Source: Hydra vulgaris (taxonomy: Eukaryota; Cnidaria; Hydrozoa; Anthoathecata; Hydridae). Taken from it: 64,000 nucleotides of DNA. This document shows, in pieces, positions 26,746-36,949 of the stretch. The notes beneath the pieces are model-generated. The model did not search any database and had not been told where the DNA came from. It saw nothing but the letters and a program-made list of their open reading frames with translations. The stretch covers positions 43,130,001 through 43,194,000 of the forward strand of contig NC_088934.1 of the NCBI RefSeq assembly GCF_038396675.1, given 5' to 3'. Position 1 is the stretch's first letter; each line of letters begins with the position of its first letter. Position numbers and translations under genes: made by a program.

Positions 26746-27616
26746 ATCTAAATAATTATTGTAACAAGTATTTTGTATTTAAAAGTAAAATGTTATAATA
26801 TATATGCCGCCTGGACTACTAATACTTGTTAGTAATTAAGTTACTACAAGTGTTAGTAATTAAAATTAAAAGTAATTAAATTACTGTCAGTGTTAGTAAT
26901 TAAATTACTAACAACTACCGAAAATATGTTGTTGCTATGTTATGCAAAGTAAGGTATCCATAGTAACCAAAAAAAGTTAACCTCATAAGAATTCTGAATC
27001 TCATTTTAATACATACCCCCAATATTGTGTATTTAGCGCAAGTAAAATACTGTTAAAACAACGTTAATGTAAAAATGAGTTGTTGCTATGCAAAATTTAG
27101 TACCATAGCAACCAAGTTAAAACATACATAAAATCTGAACGGGGATTTAAGGGGACGAGCAATCAATTAAAACTCGATTGAAGCATCATATAGCTCAAAT
27201 AAATATAAAACAACGCATGGCAAATTGTGGTAATTATTAGTTATTGTGCGGCAAAAAATAAGTTTCTTAAGAAATTTTTTTTTTTAATCTGTGATTTTCA
27301 AAGTATAACTGAGATAACATGCTATAACAAATTTATTTCACACATTGGTTTTTCTTATCTCTAAATACTCTAGAATAACATGTACTAATTTTTTGTTTCA
27401 AAAACGTAGATGTAATTGAAATATAACACAACGTTGATGTCACCGTTAATTTTTTATTTATAATTTTTTTATTTTTTTATTTTATCTCAATATTCAAATG
27501 CTTAGAGTCCTGGTAACTAAGGGAATTAATATAAATAAATTATTAATAGATTTCTCCTAATATATGTAGATACTAAAATTAAATAGGTTTTCAAGATTAG
27601 ACAACTAAAATTTTTC
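26746..27616. other. Transib 5' non-coding region
   Basis: AT-rich. Contains AGTAATTAAATTACT-type short palindromes at 26,825-26,910 and the GTTACTATGGATAC-type motifs noted above. No additional gene. Confidence 0.6.
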
Positions 27617-27645
27617 CCATTTTGTCCACCTACTGGCCCACTGTG
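27617..27645 (-). promoter_or_regulatory. Transib right end: heptamer, 13-bp spacer, nonamer-like
   Basis: Read inward, CACAGTG (27,645-27,639), a 13-bp spacer GGCCAGTAGGTGG and ACAAAATGG (27,625-27,617), which matches the RSS nonamer at its first six positions. It aligns with the left end if nine spacer bases are gapped. Confidence 0.65.
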
Positions 27646-27678
27646 CATTATAGCAAAACTCTTCATTATAACAAACTA

Positions 27679-27960
27679 AAATCTCTACATTATAACAAAG
27701 ATTAACTATTAAAGTATTAAAAAAAATTAAGATATAATTTCTGCAGTGAAATTTAAATTTGAGCAAAAAACATTTATGGCACGTTTTTGTGGTACTATTT
27801 TCCACTGCGCGCCGCGGCTATTTTAATAAATTTATTATTAATAGTACCACAAAAACGTGCCATAAATGTTTTTTGCTCAAATTTAAATTTCACTGCAGAA
27901 ATTATATCTTAATTTTTTTTAATACTTTAGTAGTTAATCTTTGTTATAATGTAGAGATTT
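27679..27960. repeat. foldback element with 121-bp arms
   Basis: Arms 27,679-27,799 and 27,840-27,960 are reverse complements with a single visible mismatch. They flank a 40-bp loop that holds the only GC-rich spot nearby (GCGCGCCGCGG). Arm ends carry ATCTCTACATTATAAC, the same motif as in the DNA that flanks the Transib insertion. No coding capacity. Confidence 0.85.
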
Positions 27961-28589
27961 CAGCAAATTTTATGTAAAAAGATAATTTTTGAAGCCCAAC
28001 TGTTTCATATTTTTGTAAATCTTCAATTGAAGCTCATTTGCTTCGTCACTTTAAAAGTTATTTTCTATAAAACTTTTTATAAATAAGTATAAAGTGTTAT
28101 ACATTTTTGAAAGCATCATGCTATGGAGATTTTAGAACAAATTCATAATTTTAATTGTATGGTTTTGTTTACTAATAATTAAACTACAAAATGAGCTAGA
28201 AAATAAAAAATCCTAAAGTTTACCAATATTTTTAGTAGTCACCCACGCTTCCCCACGCTTTATTTTTGTAATTGATTTGTAGCTTAGATGTTCATAAAAT
28301 TGGTTTATTAAAAATTAGGTGCGGATACATGCGGTTTCTAAAATTATAGATAAAAAAAGTGTTAAAAGTCAGAAAACAGAAAACTGCTTTTTATCGTGCT
28401 TTCACACTATATCTGTTTATAACAATAATTTTGCGTAAGTTATTTTGTCTATTTTTTATTAAGAATTGATTTTGATGGACATACATTCTATTATTAGTAT
28501 TGTTATTGGTTGTTGTATATGAAGTTAAAATCCAAATATACTCTTTACGGCCATCTATATTTAACAAATGTTGTAATGGAATACTAGTG
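27961..28589. other. intergenic, no gene seen
   Basis: AT-rich. May contain the unrecognisable N-terminal part of the Transib relic that follows. Confidence 0.45.
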
Positions 28590-29190
28590 AAACACGAACT
28601 TTTTTAACAATGATAGATGGAAAAGTGGCTCAGATATTAACGGATACGCCTTCTGCATCTACATGTACAATAGGTGAAGCTACACGACAAATGAACGATT
28701 TGACTAAAGTGTCTGCTAGGCTCGATAATGAAAGTTCGTATTAATACGGACTATCCACACTACATGCCAGGATTCACACTACATGCCAAAAATAGTCAGC
28801 TAAAAGTAAAGAAAAAAATGACAAAAGAAAAAAAAGGAGACCTTGGTACAGAAACGTATTCGTGAGCAGCTAGGGTTAACCGTCAACAAACCGAAAAAAG
28901 TAAGTCGCTATACCAATTATGGTAATACTGCTAGAAAATGTTTTTACAATGCAAGCTGCTTTTCTGAAATCACTAGAGTAAATAAAAATTTGATTAAGCG
29001 ACATAATTCTAGAAGCTCTCTCCTTAGGTGTTATGATAAATACTGAATGTTTTGGCACATAGGCTACAGAAACTGCCTACATTTATGTGAGTAATTATAC
29101 CTTGAACTATATGCCGTCTTCAGTACACAAAATATTACTTCACGGAGAAAATAACATAAAAAAAATGGTCAACTTTCAGAAGATGCGCAA
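28590..29190 (+). pseudogene. second Transib transposase relic
   Basis: A plus-strand fragment of the Transib catalytic core. TMIDGKVAQILTD is at 28,609-28,647 and carries the second catalytic Asp. Then come a degraded CTIGEATRQMN, YGLSTLHA at about 28,747, KRIREQLGLTVNKPKK (28,852-28,900), GNTARKCFYNASCFSEI, a frameshifted SGYD...ATETAYIYV, and MPSSVHKILLHGENNIKK (29,110-29,165) with the H-x4-H zinc pair. A decayed SEDAQKK is at about 29,173. Sequence differs from the large Transib nearby, so it is another subfamily or an older copy. The C-terminus and ends are missing. Confidence 0.85.
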
Positions 29191-29947
29191 AAAAAAAGGT
29201 AAATGTTTTTTTAAAAATTTCAAAAGTTACGTGTTTGTTTTTATTCTTGAGTTTAGCCAAAAGCTCGTATAAATGTTTTTATATATATTTTTTGTATATG
29301 AATACATTTTCCAATTAAATAAGCATTTTATGTATTTTTTGCTGTTTCGAATACTTTAAAAGTTTTTTCATATAATTAAAAAGAACATGTTTAATTTAAA
29401 AATAAAATAAAAAATGAAAATTTTGAATTTTTTGATTTTTATTTACAAATTTTATACTTAAATTTTTTTTTTTATAAAATATATTTCTTTAGAAGCGTCA
29501 TATACTACTTCACATTATGCAAAATTTCAACACTTAATCTTTAGTAACAAAAAAGTTATTGATTTTTGATCCAAAACAGACCTTTATTATCCACCGTGCG
29601 GCGCTGCGATTCAGATACGTTTCGTTAGCGGATAAGTCCGCGCTTTTTAACTTGTCGTAACTTATGATCTCGTTTCGTTGTTAAACACTGTTGTATACTC
29701 TTATTATTAATATATCAGAAGATAATAAAAAACAAGCTTAGTTAATGAGTAACTAAAACGATAGTTTAAATGTTTTTAGTCTTAGCTTCATTTTTACTTT
29801 TAAAAACAATTTCATTGTTTTAGATCATTTCCATCATTTTTTATTTGATTTTATGATTTTGTGATTATTATCTTAGTTATAAACAGTTTTTACTATAGGT
29901 CATAGGTTGAATTCACCTTAGTTTATTTAAGGTTTAAAGGATTAAAA
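29191..29947. other. intergenic, no gene seen
   Basis: AT-rich. A GC-richer patch at 29,590-29,640 shows no feature. Confidence 0.5.
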
Positions 29948-30300
29948 ATGGCACATTGGACAAAGTTATCAATTGCGCAGTTTAGAAAAAGGAAATCAGA
30001 TAAAGAAATTGAGCTAACCAAATTGAATAAATTTAATAAAAAACTTCTTTATCCTCAAAAGTGTTCTGGCAAAACCTCTGAGACATCAACTTTAACATTA
30101 GAAAAGAATGAGAATATAGGCTACCCAGGCAATGACGAGTTTGACAAATTAAAAAAAAAAAAAACGGAAACTGCAAAAGATGTTCTCAAAATATAATATG
30201 ATGAACAAAGTGAAAACTGATTTCTCAGATCCTACTTCTAGGGAAAGATTATTAATACACAAAGAAAAATTAGAAGCGTTTTTTGGTTGAAAAGACCCAA
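29948..30300 (+). pseudogene. unrecognised charged ORF, frameshifted
   Basis: ATG at 29,948 opens 82 codons of a lysine- and glutamate-rich protein that begins MAHWTKLSIAQFRKRKSDKE. A run of twelve A at 30,152-30,163 precedes its end. In another frame 30,197-30,285 continues in similar style (MMNKVKTDFSDPTSRERLLI). The shift may be a homopolymer error, a mutation or an intron. I cannot assign a family. Lysine richness and the surrounding DNA suggest the N-terminus of a transposon protein, but that is a guess. Confidence 0.3.
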
Positions 30301-30327
30301 AACAAGTTTGCAAAGATTTTTCTCTCG

Positions 30328-30382
30328 GTAGAAAATCTCTATGTAGAAAATCTATATATAGAAAATCTCTATGTAGAAAAGC
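30328..30382. repeat. 15-bp tandem repeat
   Basis: About 3.5 imperfect copies of GTAGAAAATCTCTAT. Confidence 0.8.
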
Positions 30383-31967
30383 TTCTCTGTTTCGCAAAAA
30401 TTTTTCTTTATGTAAAATAAAGTTATCAGGAGTGTAAGCACAAGCCTCGCTCAGAACAATGATTGGCATAACATATCAGTAATTCTCTTTTTACATGAAA
30501 AAGGTTTAGAGCACTTTCTAACTTTAATACTTGGAAGCGCTTCTGTGCAAATCTAAAGAGAAACATCCAAGTTAACCAGAGCAACTGGGAAAAATGCTGG
30601 GTATCCCACATGGGTCTAATTGTGATATTGTTAGCGTCATCCAACTGGGTCCTATTTGACGGGAAATGCAATAATGAACCCAGATATTTGTTCAGTAAAG
30701 CGCATTTTCTTAGTTTAAGTTTGTTTTTCTTGAATAAAAAAAGAAATTGAGAATCTGTATTCTAAAGTTCTTTTTTCATTCAAGTGTCGCATTTTTTATT
30801 TAACATAAAAAAGTTAAGGTACTATTAATATTAAACTCGCTGTTAAGGCAAAAATTTGTATTAGACGCATGATTATTTAGTATGACATAATTTGTATGAA
30901 TTAGTTTAAAAAAAAGATTTCAATTTCAAAATGTTTTTAAGCTACAAAAAATTATTATTATACAATTACTTGGTACTAACTGTTTGACAATAGTTCTATT
31001 CTCACTTAGATGTTCTCTCATTACGCCGCCATGATTGCATAATAATATTCTTCTTTAATTTGTATCGTTTTTTCTTCTTTAGTGCTATCTTCCATTTTTA
31101 CACTAAGTTTATTAAGTAAAATAAAGATTTGAACAATATAATAATTTATAGCATATATACTTCCAAAGAAATAAAGATTAGAAATGTTTATTGATAACAT
31201 TAATTAGGACATACTTGCAGTGTGCCATATTTTGCGCATAACAAACAAGTATAAGGCAACTAAAGACACAAGTAAAAGATACAAGCCGGCTCAATACAGT
31301 ATATAAACCGTGTACGTGTAAGATAACCATAGCTGAATTAGAGTAGAGGTTCAGGGAATGAAATTTATTTAAAAGCAAACATTAAAAACAAAACACTATT
31401 ACTATTAAATCTCTTAAACAGAAAGTTTATTATAATTGTGAAAAAATGACAATACAAATTAAAAGAAAAATACAAAAATAAATACAGGAGAAATAAAATC
31501 TCAATGTGAAATACAATTTATAATGCTGTGTAAATACTTTTAGTTGCTATCACCAGTTGCAATCGCAAGGACTGACAGGCAGTCTGCAGGGAATCTAAAG
31601 CAGTTTTATAAAATGGTTAATGATTGATGTTATTAGCCTTGACAAGAATAGCTTGTAAACAACTATTATATAGCAAGATTACAATGTTATCATTTAAATT
31701 TTTAAGTCTTGCTTAAATTAACATCAAGTCCTTAGTCAGCTAGGCTGAGGGTTTAATATCTATATAATTTTATATATAGAAAACTAGTCAATATCAATAA
31801 CATTTTGATTAGATCTAATTGAACAATATTATGACATGAAAATTATTTTCTCTAACTTGAAAACATTCAAAAATTAAAAATAGATTTAACTTTGACTTAT
31901 TTCACAATAACAAAATTAGTAATTAAACTTATTATTACAATAAAAATCCACTTAAAACTCTATAACC
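30383..31967. other. intergenic, no gene seen
   Basis: No coding, RNA or transposon signal that I can support. Short frames here lack family resemblance. Confidence 0.45.
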
Positions 31968-32143
31968 AAGTGTAACAACCAAGTGTAACAGCCTAGTGTA
32001 ACAACCTAGTATAACAACCAAGTGTAAAAACAAATTGTAACAACCAAGTGTAACATCAAGTGTAACAACCTAGTGTAACAACCTAGTGTAACAACCAAGT
32101 GTAACAACCAAGTGTAACAATCAAGTGTAACAACCAAGTGTAA
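31968..32143. repeat. 13-bp minisatellite at the 3' margin of the LTR element
   Basis: About 13 copies of CAACCAAGTGTAA or CAACCTAGTGTAA with small variants. It directly adjoins the C-terminal end of the minus-strand LTR-element frame. The motif TGTTACACTTGG also occurs once at about 12,735 in the other LTR-element fragment, so the expansion may have started from an element boundary. Confidence 0.9.
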
Positions 32144-34066
32144 TTTTCTCCTAAAAAAATTTGCCAAAGAATGTTCTTGAACTTTCTTCATAAAATTTAT
32201 ACTCCTCCTTGGTCCTTAAGGACTATACAAATAATAATCGTCGTATTTTTGGGGCATGGAATCCATTTTCGGCTTCACCGTTTGATTGTAGTACGTCTTC
32301 TTGACTTGTCTCCAACACACTTTTACTTTGCTCAACATGGTTTTCCGCGTTATCACAACCGTTGTTTGTGTTCATTTCTATTTCGACTTCAGGAATACTG
32401 CATAATGTTGAAGTGTTATTTCGAAATCAAATAATGCTTTACGTGACGCGGAACACCATTAACTTCAACAACTTGTTTCGAAATGTTTCCAGTTAGTTTG
32501 GCTGGCTGCCACTTAGTATTTCACTTTGCATTTGGTGGTTTCAACCATACGTTATCATTATTTTCAAACGTTTCGTTTATATCAGCTTTTGCCGGAAGAG
32601 TATCATTTCACGTCAATTTGATACCTGTATATTTTCTCAATTGGTCTTGAATTGTTTTTGTCGGCTAAGACATTGTACAAATATATTGTTTCCGGTATTG
32701 ACATTTCAATCTTTCTGCAATTCTCTCAATTGTATAATGGTTTCTTACCACAATTTCATTTCATTTGTAATCATAAGCAGCTCGAAACTTAATGCGCACT
32801 CCCCAACCATCAAGAAAACTTCTCAACTCCTCAGTTTTAAAAGTTTCTTTGTTATCTGTCAAAATTTCAGATGGCGCTCCTCGCTCACAAACGATCAGGC
32901 GGAGTATTCAAGTAATGGCAATACTTCTGTATGAACTCGAAAGTTGTCGCCGCAGTGCGTATCTTGAAGGTCCGCAATCAATTAGAGTAAAAAATATTTC
33001 TGTGCAAAAATGCGTGATATCCACGGCCACTTTTTCCCAACTTTTTTTAGCGCTCAATTTTCCCTTCGTCCATTGTACAGGTGCTGGATCTAATAACTGA
33101 TATGGTTCGCAATTCACTTAATATTATCCCGTTGACAAAAATGTCGTCCACGTAAGCGGATGCTTTCCTCTTCACCATTTTGTCTTGATGAATAATAAAA
33201 CTCACAACAGATTTCATTATCTTTGGCGCAACATTTAATTCAAAACCAAGTCGTATCAAACAATACTTTTTGTTTTGAAATACCATTGTTTGGAATGACC
33301 TTGCGTCAATCAATAATTGCTGATTTGTTTCCCATTCTTCACCATTCCCTCAGCTTCTTAATACACACATCTGAATCTCTTGTATACGTTTTGATAAAAC
33401 TATTCACTTCTCTCCAGTCCAAAACGGGTCTGACTTTATTATATTTATTTCGTTGAATAACAGTCATTAAGGGAATTTGTCCTTGGGTGGTAGGACCACC
33501 AAAAAGATCCTACCACCCAAAAGAATCTTATTTTCGTCATTGTCAATTAACCATTTACGATTGACCCAATCCCATAATTTGTTTTTGTTTTCTGCTCTTG
33601 CATATTTGGTATGACGTATTTGGTAACTTTGTTATATAATTGGTCGGGTATTTCTCCATTTCTCCATTTCCATTGAACTTCCCATTCGACACCATTAAAT
33701 ATTGCTTCATGATCTTGTTTTTTAATTTAAATTTTATTGACTTTACCATCGGAGAATTCTGGGGTTTATTTCTTGACAACAGTTTTTGATTTATGATTAT
33801 CTTTGAACTTCCGGTGTCTACCATAGCTGTCGCTAACATACCGGTAACCTTCAGATGAATAATAGATAATGCACTAATTCCACCATTGTTCAGAGGCGAC
33901 GTAGCGTACAATTCTTCCTCCTGCACTCGTTTCCCTACGCCTTTAAACATTTTCCAGCCACTTGTCCTTCATCCCCACATTTAAAACATCGAAAAATGTT
34001 CTTCGAAACCAGGTTCTTTGCAAGGGAACAGTTTCTCGCAATATGATTTAACCCTTTGCAGTTGTA

Positions 34067-35475
34067 GGGTAGAGCGGGGCATATATCTCACCTAAAAATT
34101 ACTTAAAAAAATTTTTTTTTCGATAAAACATTTTAGATTATTGTGCTTCATTATTGTAGAGAAAATTCTAGAAATACCAAAATGCATTAAAAGTACCAAA
34201 TGCATTAGTAAGTTTGCGAAAAATAAAATTTACGAATTTTCGTAATATTTTATTTTTCGCAAACTTACTAATGCATTTGGTACTTTTAATGCATTTTGGT
34301 ATTTCTAGAATTTTCTCTACAATAATGAAGCACAATAATCTAAAATGTTTTAGATTATTGTGCTTCATTACTATTGCTAATTTGCTTTATTTATAAAAAG
34401 TTCATATTCTTTAGACAGTACTTTTTATCTTCTTTTAGAATGTGATTTTTAAAAAATATCTGGAATAGAATTTTTGAATCGTATTAATTTCAGTAAAATG
34501 ATTTTTGTTGGGCATATCGGGACAACAAGTTTTTTATATAATCGTCAATATTACTATGGTAGTAATGCTGTTTAAGGTTGTTTTTTTTATCTAAAATATT
34601 ATTTTTCTTATTTAGAAAAGCCATATTGGTAATTATTTCAAGTTAATTGTTATTTTTATAACTTAACTTCGATTATTACAAGTGTTTAGTGTAAACAACA
34701 AAGGTAAGAATTTATATAAGAATGATCAATCACCCAAAATGGGATGAAATATAGTTTTAGCTGAGAGTAAAAAGAAACTTAAAACTAGAAAAGCTGCTGA
34801 TACATATTGCATATTTAAGTTTGCTCTACATTGGCATATTGTTAATAAGCCAGCTCATCAAAATTGTTCCCAAATAGTTTCAGGATTTTTTTTGTGTGAT
34901 TTATGTGATCCATAATATTTTTGTTTAATTTTAAATTTAGTAGTTACCAATTTAATAATATATTCTAGTTTTGCCCTACTTAATTTTTAGAACAATTTCT
35001 TATTTTTGTTTGTTTAATAGTACATAATTTAATAGTGTATTTTATAATAAAACAGAAAAAAAATCTTTTTTTTAGTTATTTCTTTTTTGCATAAGTGTAT
35101 GGGCATGTCGTTTATCTGGATATGTTACTTTTTTGAGAGTTTAATGTCTGAACATTTACAACATTGAACATTAAATTAAATGATAAAATATCTTCATTTC
35201 TTTTTAATCATTTTTTTAAAGCGTTACAATTAACAAATAACTGCTGCTTTTTAACTGCCCCCTTTTGCCCCACCCACTCCCAAAATTTAAAAATTTTACT
35301 AGTCTAGAGTTTTGTTACTTTGGTTTTCGTGGCTTATTTTAAAATGTTTTTTTGTCTTTCCGTTTTTTTATATCAACGAGTTTTGGGTAATTTATAAAAA
35401 ACAGTGTTAACAATGATTAGTTTATCCGCAACTAGTATTTGTTTCTTAAGTGTTCCTATATGTCCCGCTCTAACC
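34067..35475. mobile_element. TA-flanked non-autonomous DNA element inside gag
   Basis: Ends GGGTAGAGCGGGGCATATA and, read inward from the right, GGTTAGAGCGGGACATATA (17 of 19 identical). TA lies on each side (34,065-34,066 and 35,476-35,477). Taking the element out with one TA restores the CCHC spacing of a gag zinc knuckle, which confirms the boundaries. It is 1,409 bp with no transposase visible. It contains a long hairpin near its left end. A similar terminus (GGGTAGATACGGGTAATCTG) occurs alone at about 36,497. Confidence 0.85.
34126..34350. repeat. long hairpin, arms about 108 bp
   Basis: AAACATTTTAGATTATTGTG and the following sequence through ATTTTACGAA-like bases is repeated inverted up to 34,350 with very few mismatches and a short centre. 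A further partial direct copy of the outer 22 bases follows at 34,351-34,372. Confidence 0.85.
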
Positions 35476-36170
35476 TAACACACCAACGGAACCTTTGTAG
35501 CTTGATTTCGAAACACAGCATCAACAGCATTATCTACGCATACATGGTTCAAAGCAGCTTACTTTGGGTAACATAACATCAATTGGATCTATAACGGCTT
35601 GACATCTTGATGATAAATCCTCGGGCAGTCCAACGACAAACACCAATCAAACAGATTCTTCTGACAATTTCGCGAGATAAGCTAATCGTTTCAAGTCGGC
35701 CGAAAACACATCAACTTTATCTCCAACATATATTTATCGTTTTACAAAAAGTTTGTTTGCCGTATAAGCATCTACAGAGAATGCTGCTAACAAAACACGC
35801 TTGACTTCTTCTTCTTGCTTATTTTTAGCGTTTAAAGTATCATATTTTAAAGAAGCAGTTTTTCTTAGAAGGATTGGAAAGAGTAATTCCAGCTTTACAT
35901 TGTGTATTTTTGCTTTCGTTTGGTGTATCCAAACGACAGCGTCCGGAAGTCCATCATACTTTTTAAACATATCCAATAATTTAATACTTAAATCTATGCT
36001 CGGTTAGCTTTAAATTTCTTGCTCCAATCAAAACTTCTTTTCTTTTCAAAAATTTATTTTTCAACCTGAATTCCACTCATTCACATCTTTCAAAAAGTTT
36101 AACATAAATTTATATAAAACAACTATCCACAAAAATCGACAAATACATAATGTTTTTTAAGTATGATACA

Positions 36171-36685
36171 CCTGTGCACACAAATACACATGTTTTTTAA
36201 GAAATTCTTTTTTTTCAAATAGTTCAAATAATTCAAGCGTTACTAACAATACTTTAAGAGTTGTCATGTAGGGGCAAAATTTAAAAAACATTTATGATTA
36301 TGATTATGGTTTTTCTTTAATTATTTTTAGGCTTATAAAATACATGTTAAACTCAACTTTGATAAATATAATATAAAACTGTGCACGAGTGAAACAAAAA
36401 TGAAAAAAAAAAAGTTACAACTTACCCCACACCATCTTATTATTCTTAGTAGTTAGTAATAATATATATGTATTATTTATTAAATCTTTGTGTAGGGTAG
36501 ATACGGGTAATCTGAGCACCTTAAGCGAAAATTAGGATATTTTTAAAAATAATTATGCTGCATCCATAGTTTTTGCGAATAAATAAATTTAAGGGATCCC
36601 TACTCATGATCCACTTAGATATTTGGGCACCCGAAATTTTTTCTTAAAATCACAGATGTTTTAAAAATGTTTAATTGGAAGTTCA
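36171..36685. other. intergenic with a solitary transposon terminus
   Basis: No gene. GGGTAGATACGGGTAATCTG at about 36,497 resembles the start of TA-type elements such as the one in gag. No partner end was found. Confidence 0.45.
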
Positions 36686-36793
36686 CGTCTCGTTCCAAAT
36701 TGATGTCGAAAAATTTTCTCAGAGGCAGGGTTTGAATCAAGAATCCTTTGTTTCTGAGGCAAGTGCGCTACCACTGCGCCACAACTGCTCAAA
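36686..36793 (-). mobile_element. tRNA-like SINE head
   Basis: On the minus strand, GTTGTGGCGCAGTGGTAGCG (A-box type) is followed about 30 nt later by GATTCAAACCCTGCC (B-box type). Spacing and elements fit an RNA polymerase III internal promoter. The anticodon stem is poor, so a SINE or tRNA relic is more likely than a working tRNA. Confidence 0.6.
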
Positions 36794-36949
36794 AGTGTCA
36801 AAATTATGATATATATGTTTCCATTATTTGATGTTCTACCACCACCAGATTACGGAACATCAACTATCAAGCCTATTTCATCTTTAAATCTATTTTAAAC
36901 TTGTTGCTTCAGATCCTCTACTTTAGATTTATCTTCTACTGTTCTTGCT

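Larger units (their letters stand above)
22707..27645 (-). mobile_element. Transib element (RAG1-related), nearly complete
   Basis: Both ends begin CACAGTGGGCCAG: 22,707 rightwards and, inverted, 27,645 leftwards. They are flanked by a perfect 5-bp duplication CATTA (22,702-22,706 and 27,646-27,650). A CACAGTG-type terminus and a 5-bp duplication are the hallmarks of Transib. The transposase (24,766-26,745, minus strand) lies inside. The 4,939-bp span includes a LINE inserted 47 bp from the left terminus, so the Transib itself is about 3.4 kb. It appears to sit in the right margin of the pogo element. Confidence 0.93.
32150..36170 (-). pseudogene. Ty3/gypsy-type LTR retrotransposon gag-pol relic, interrupted
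   Basis: Minus-strand gag-pol in order. Gag at 35,976-35,500 (DMFKKYDGLPDAV, LPEDLSSR). A zinc-knuckle region at 34,060-33,955 with CFKCGDEGQVAGKC. An aspartic protease at 33,860-33,800 with MVDTGSS. Reverse transcriptase at about 33,460-33,130 with VRPVLDWREVN and YVDDIFV. Integrase at 33,117-32,780 with VDITHF and a degraded DNKETF-type block. A C-terminal tail runs to about 32,200. RNase H and the integrase zinc region are deleted: the RT frame runs within a few bases into the integrase frame. Many stops and a 12-bp local inverted duplication at 33,484-33,518 add damage. Gag is split at its first zinc knuckle by a separate element (34,067-35,475). LTRs could not be defined. Confidence 0.85.

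Noticed and set aside
31968-32143. A CRISPR-like array
   Set aside because: Units are 13 bp, contiguous and without spacers; the genome is eukaryotic. It is a minisatellite.
36495-36560. A complete TA-type element starting GGGTAGATACGGGTAATCTG
   Set aside because: No matching inverted end was found within the following 1.5 kb.
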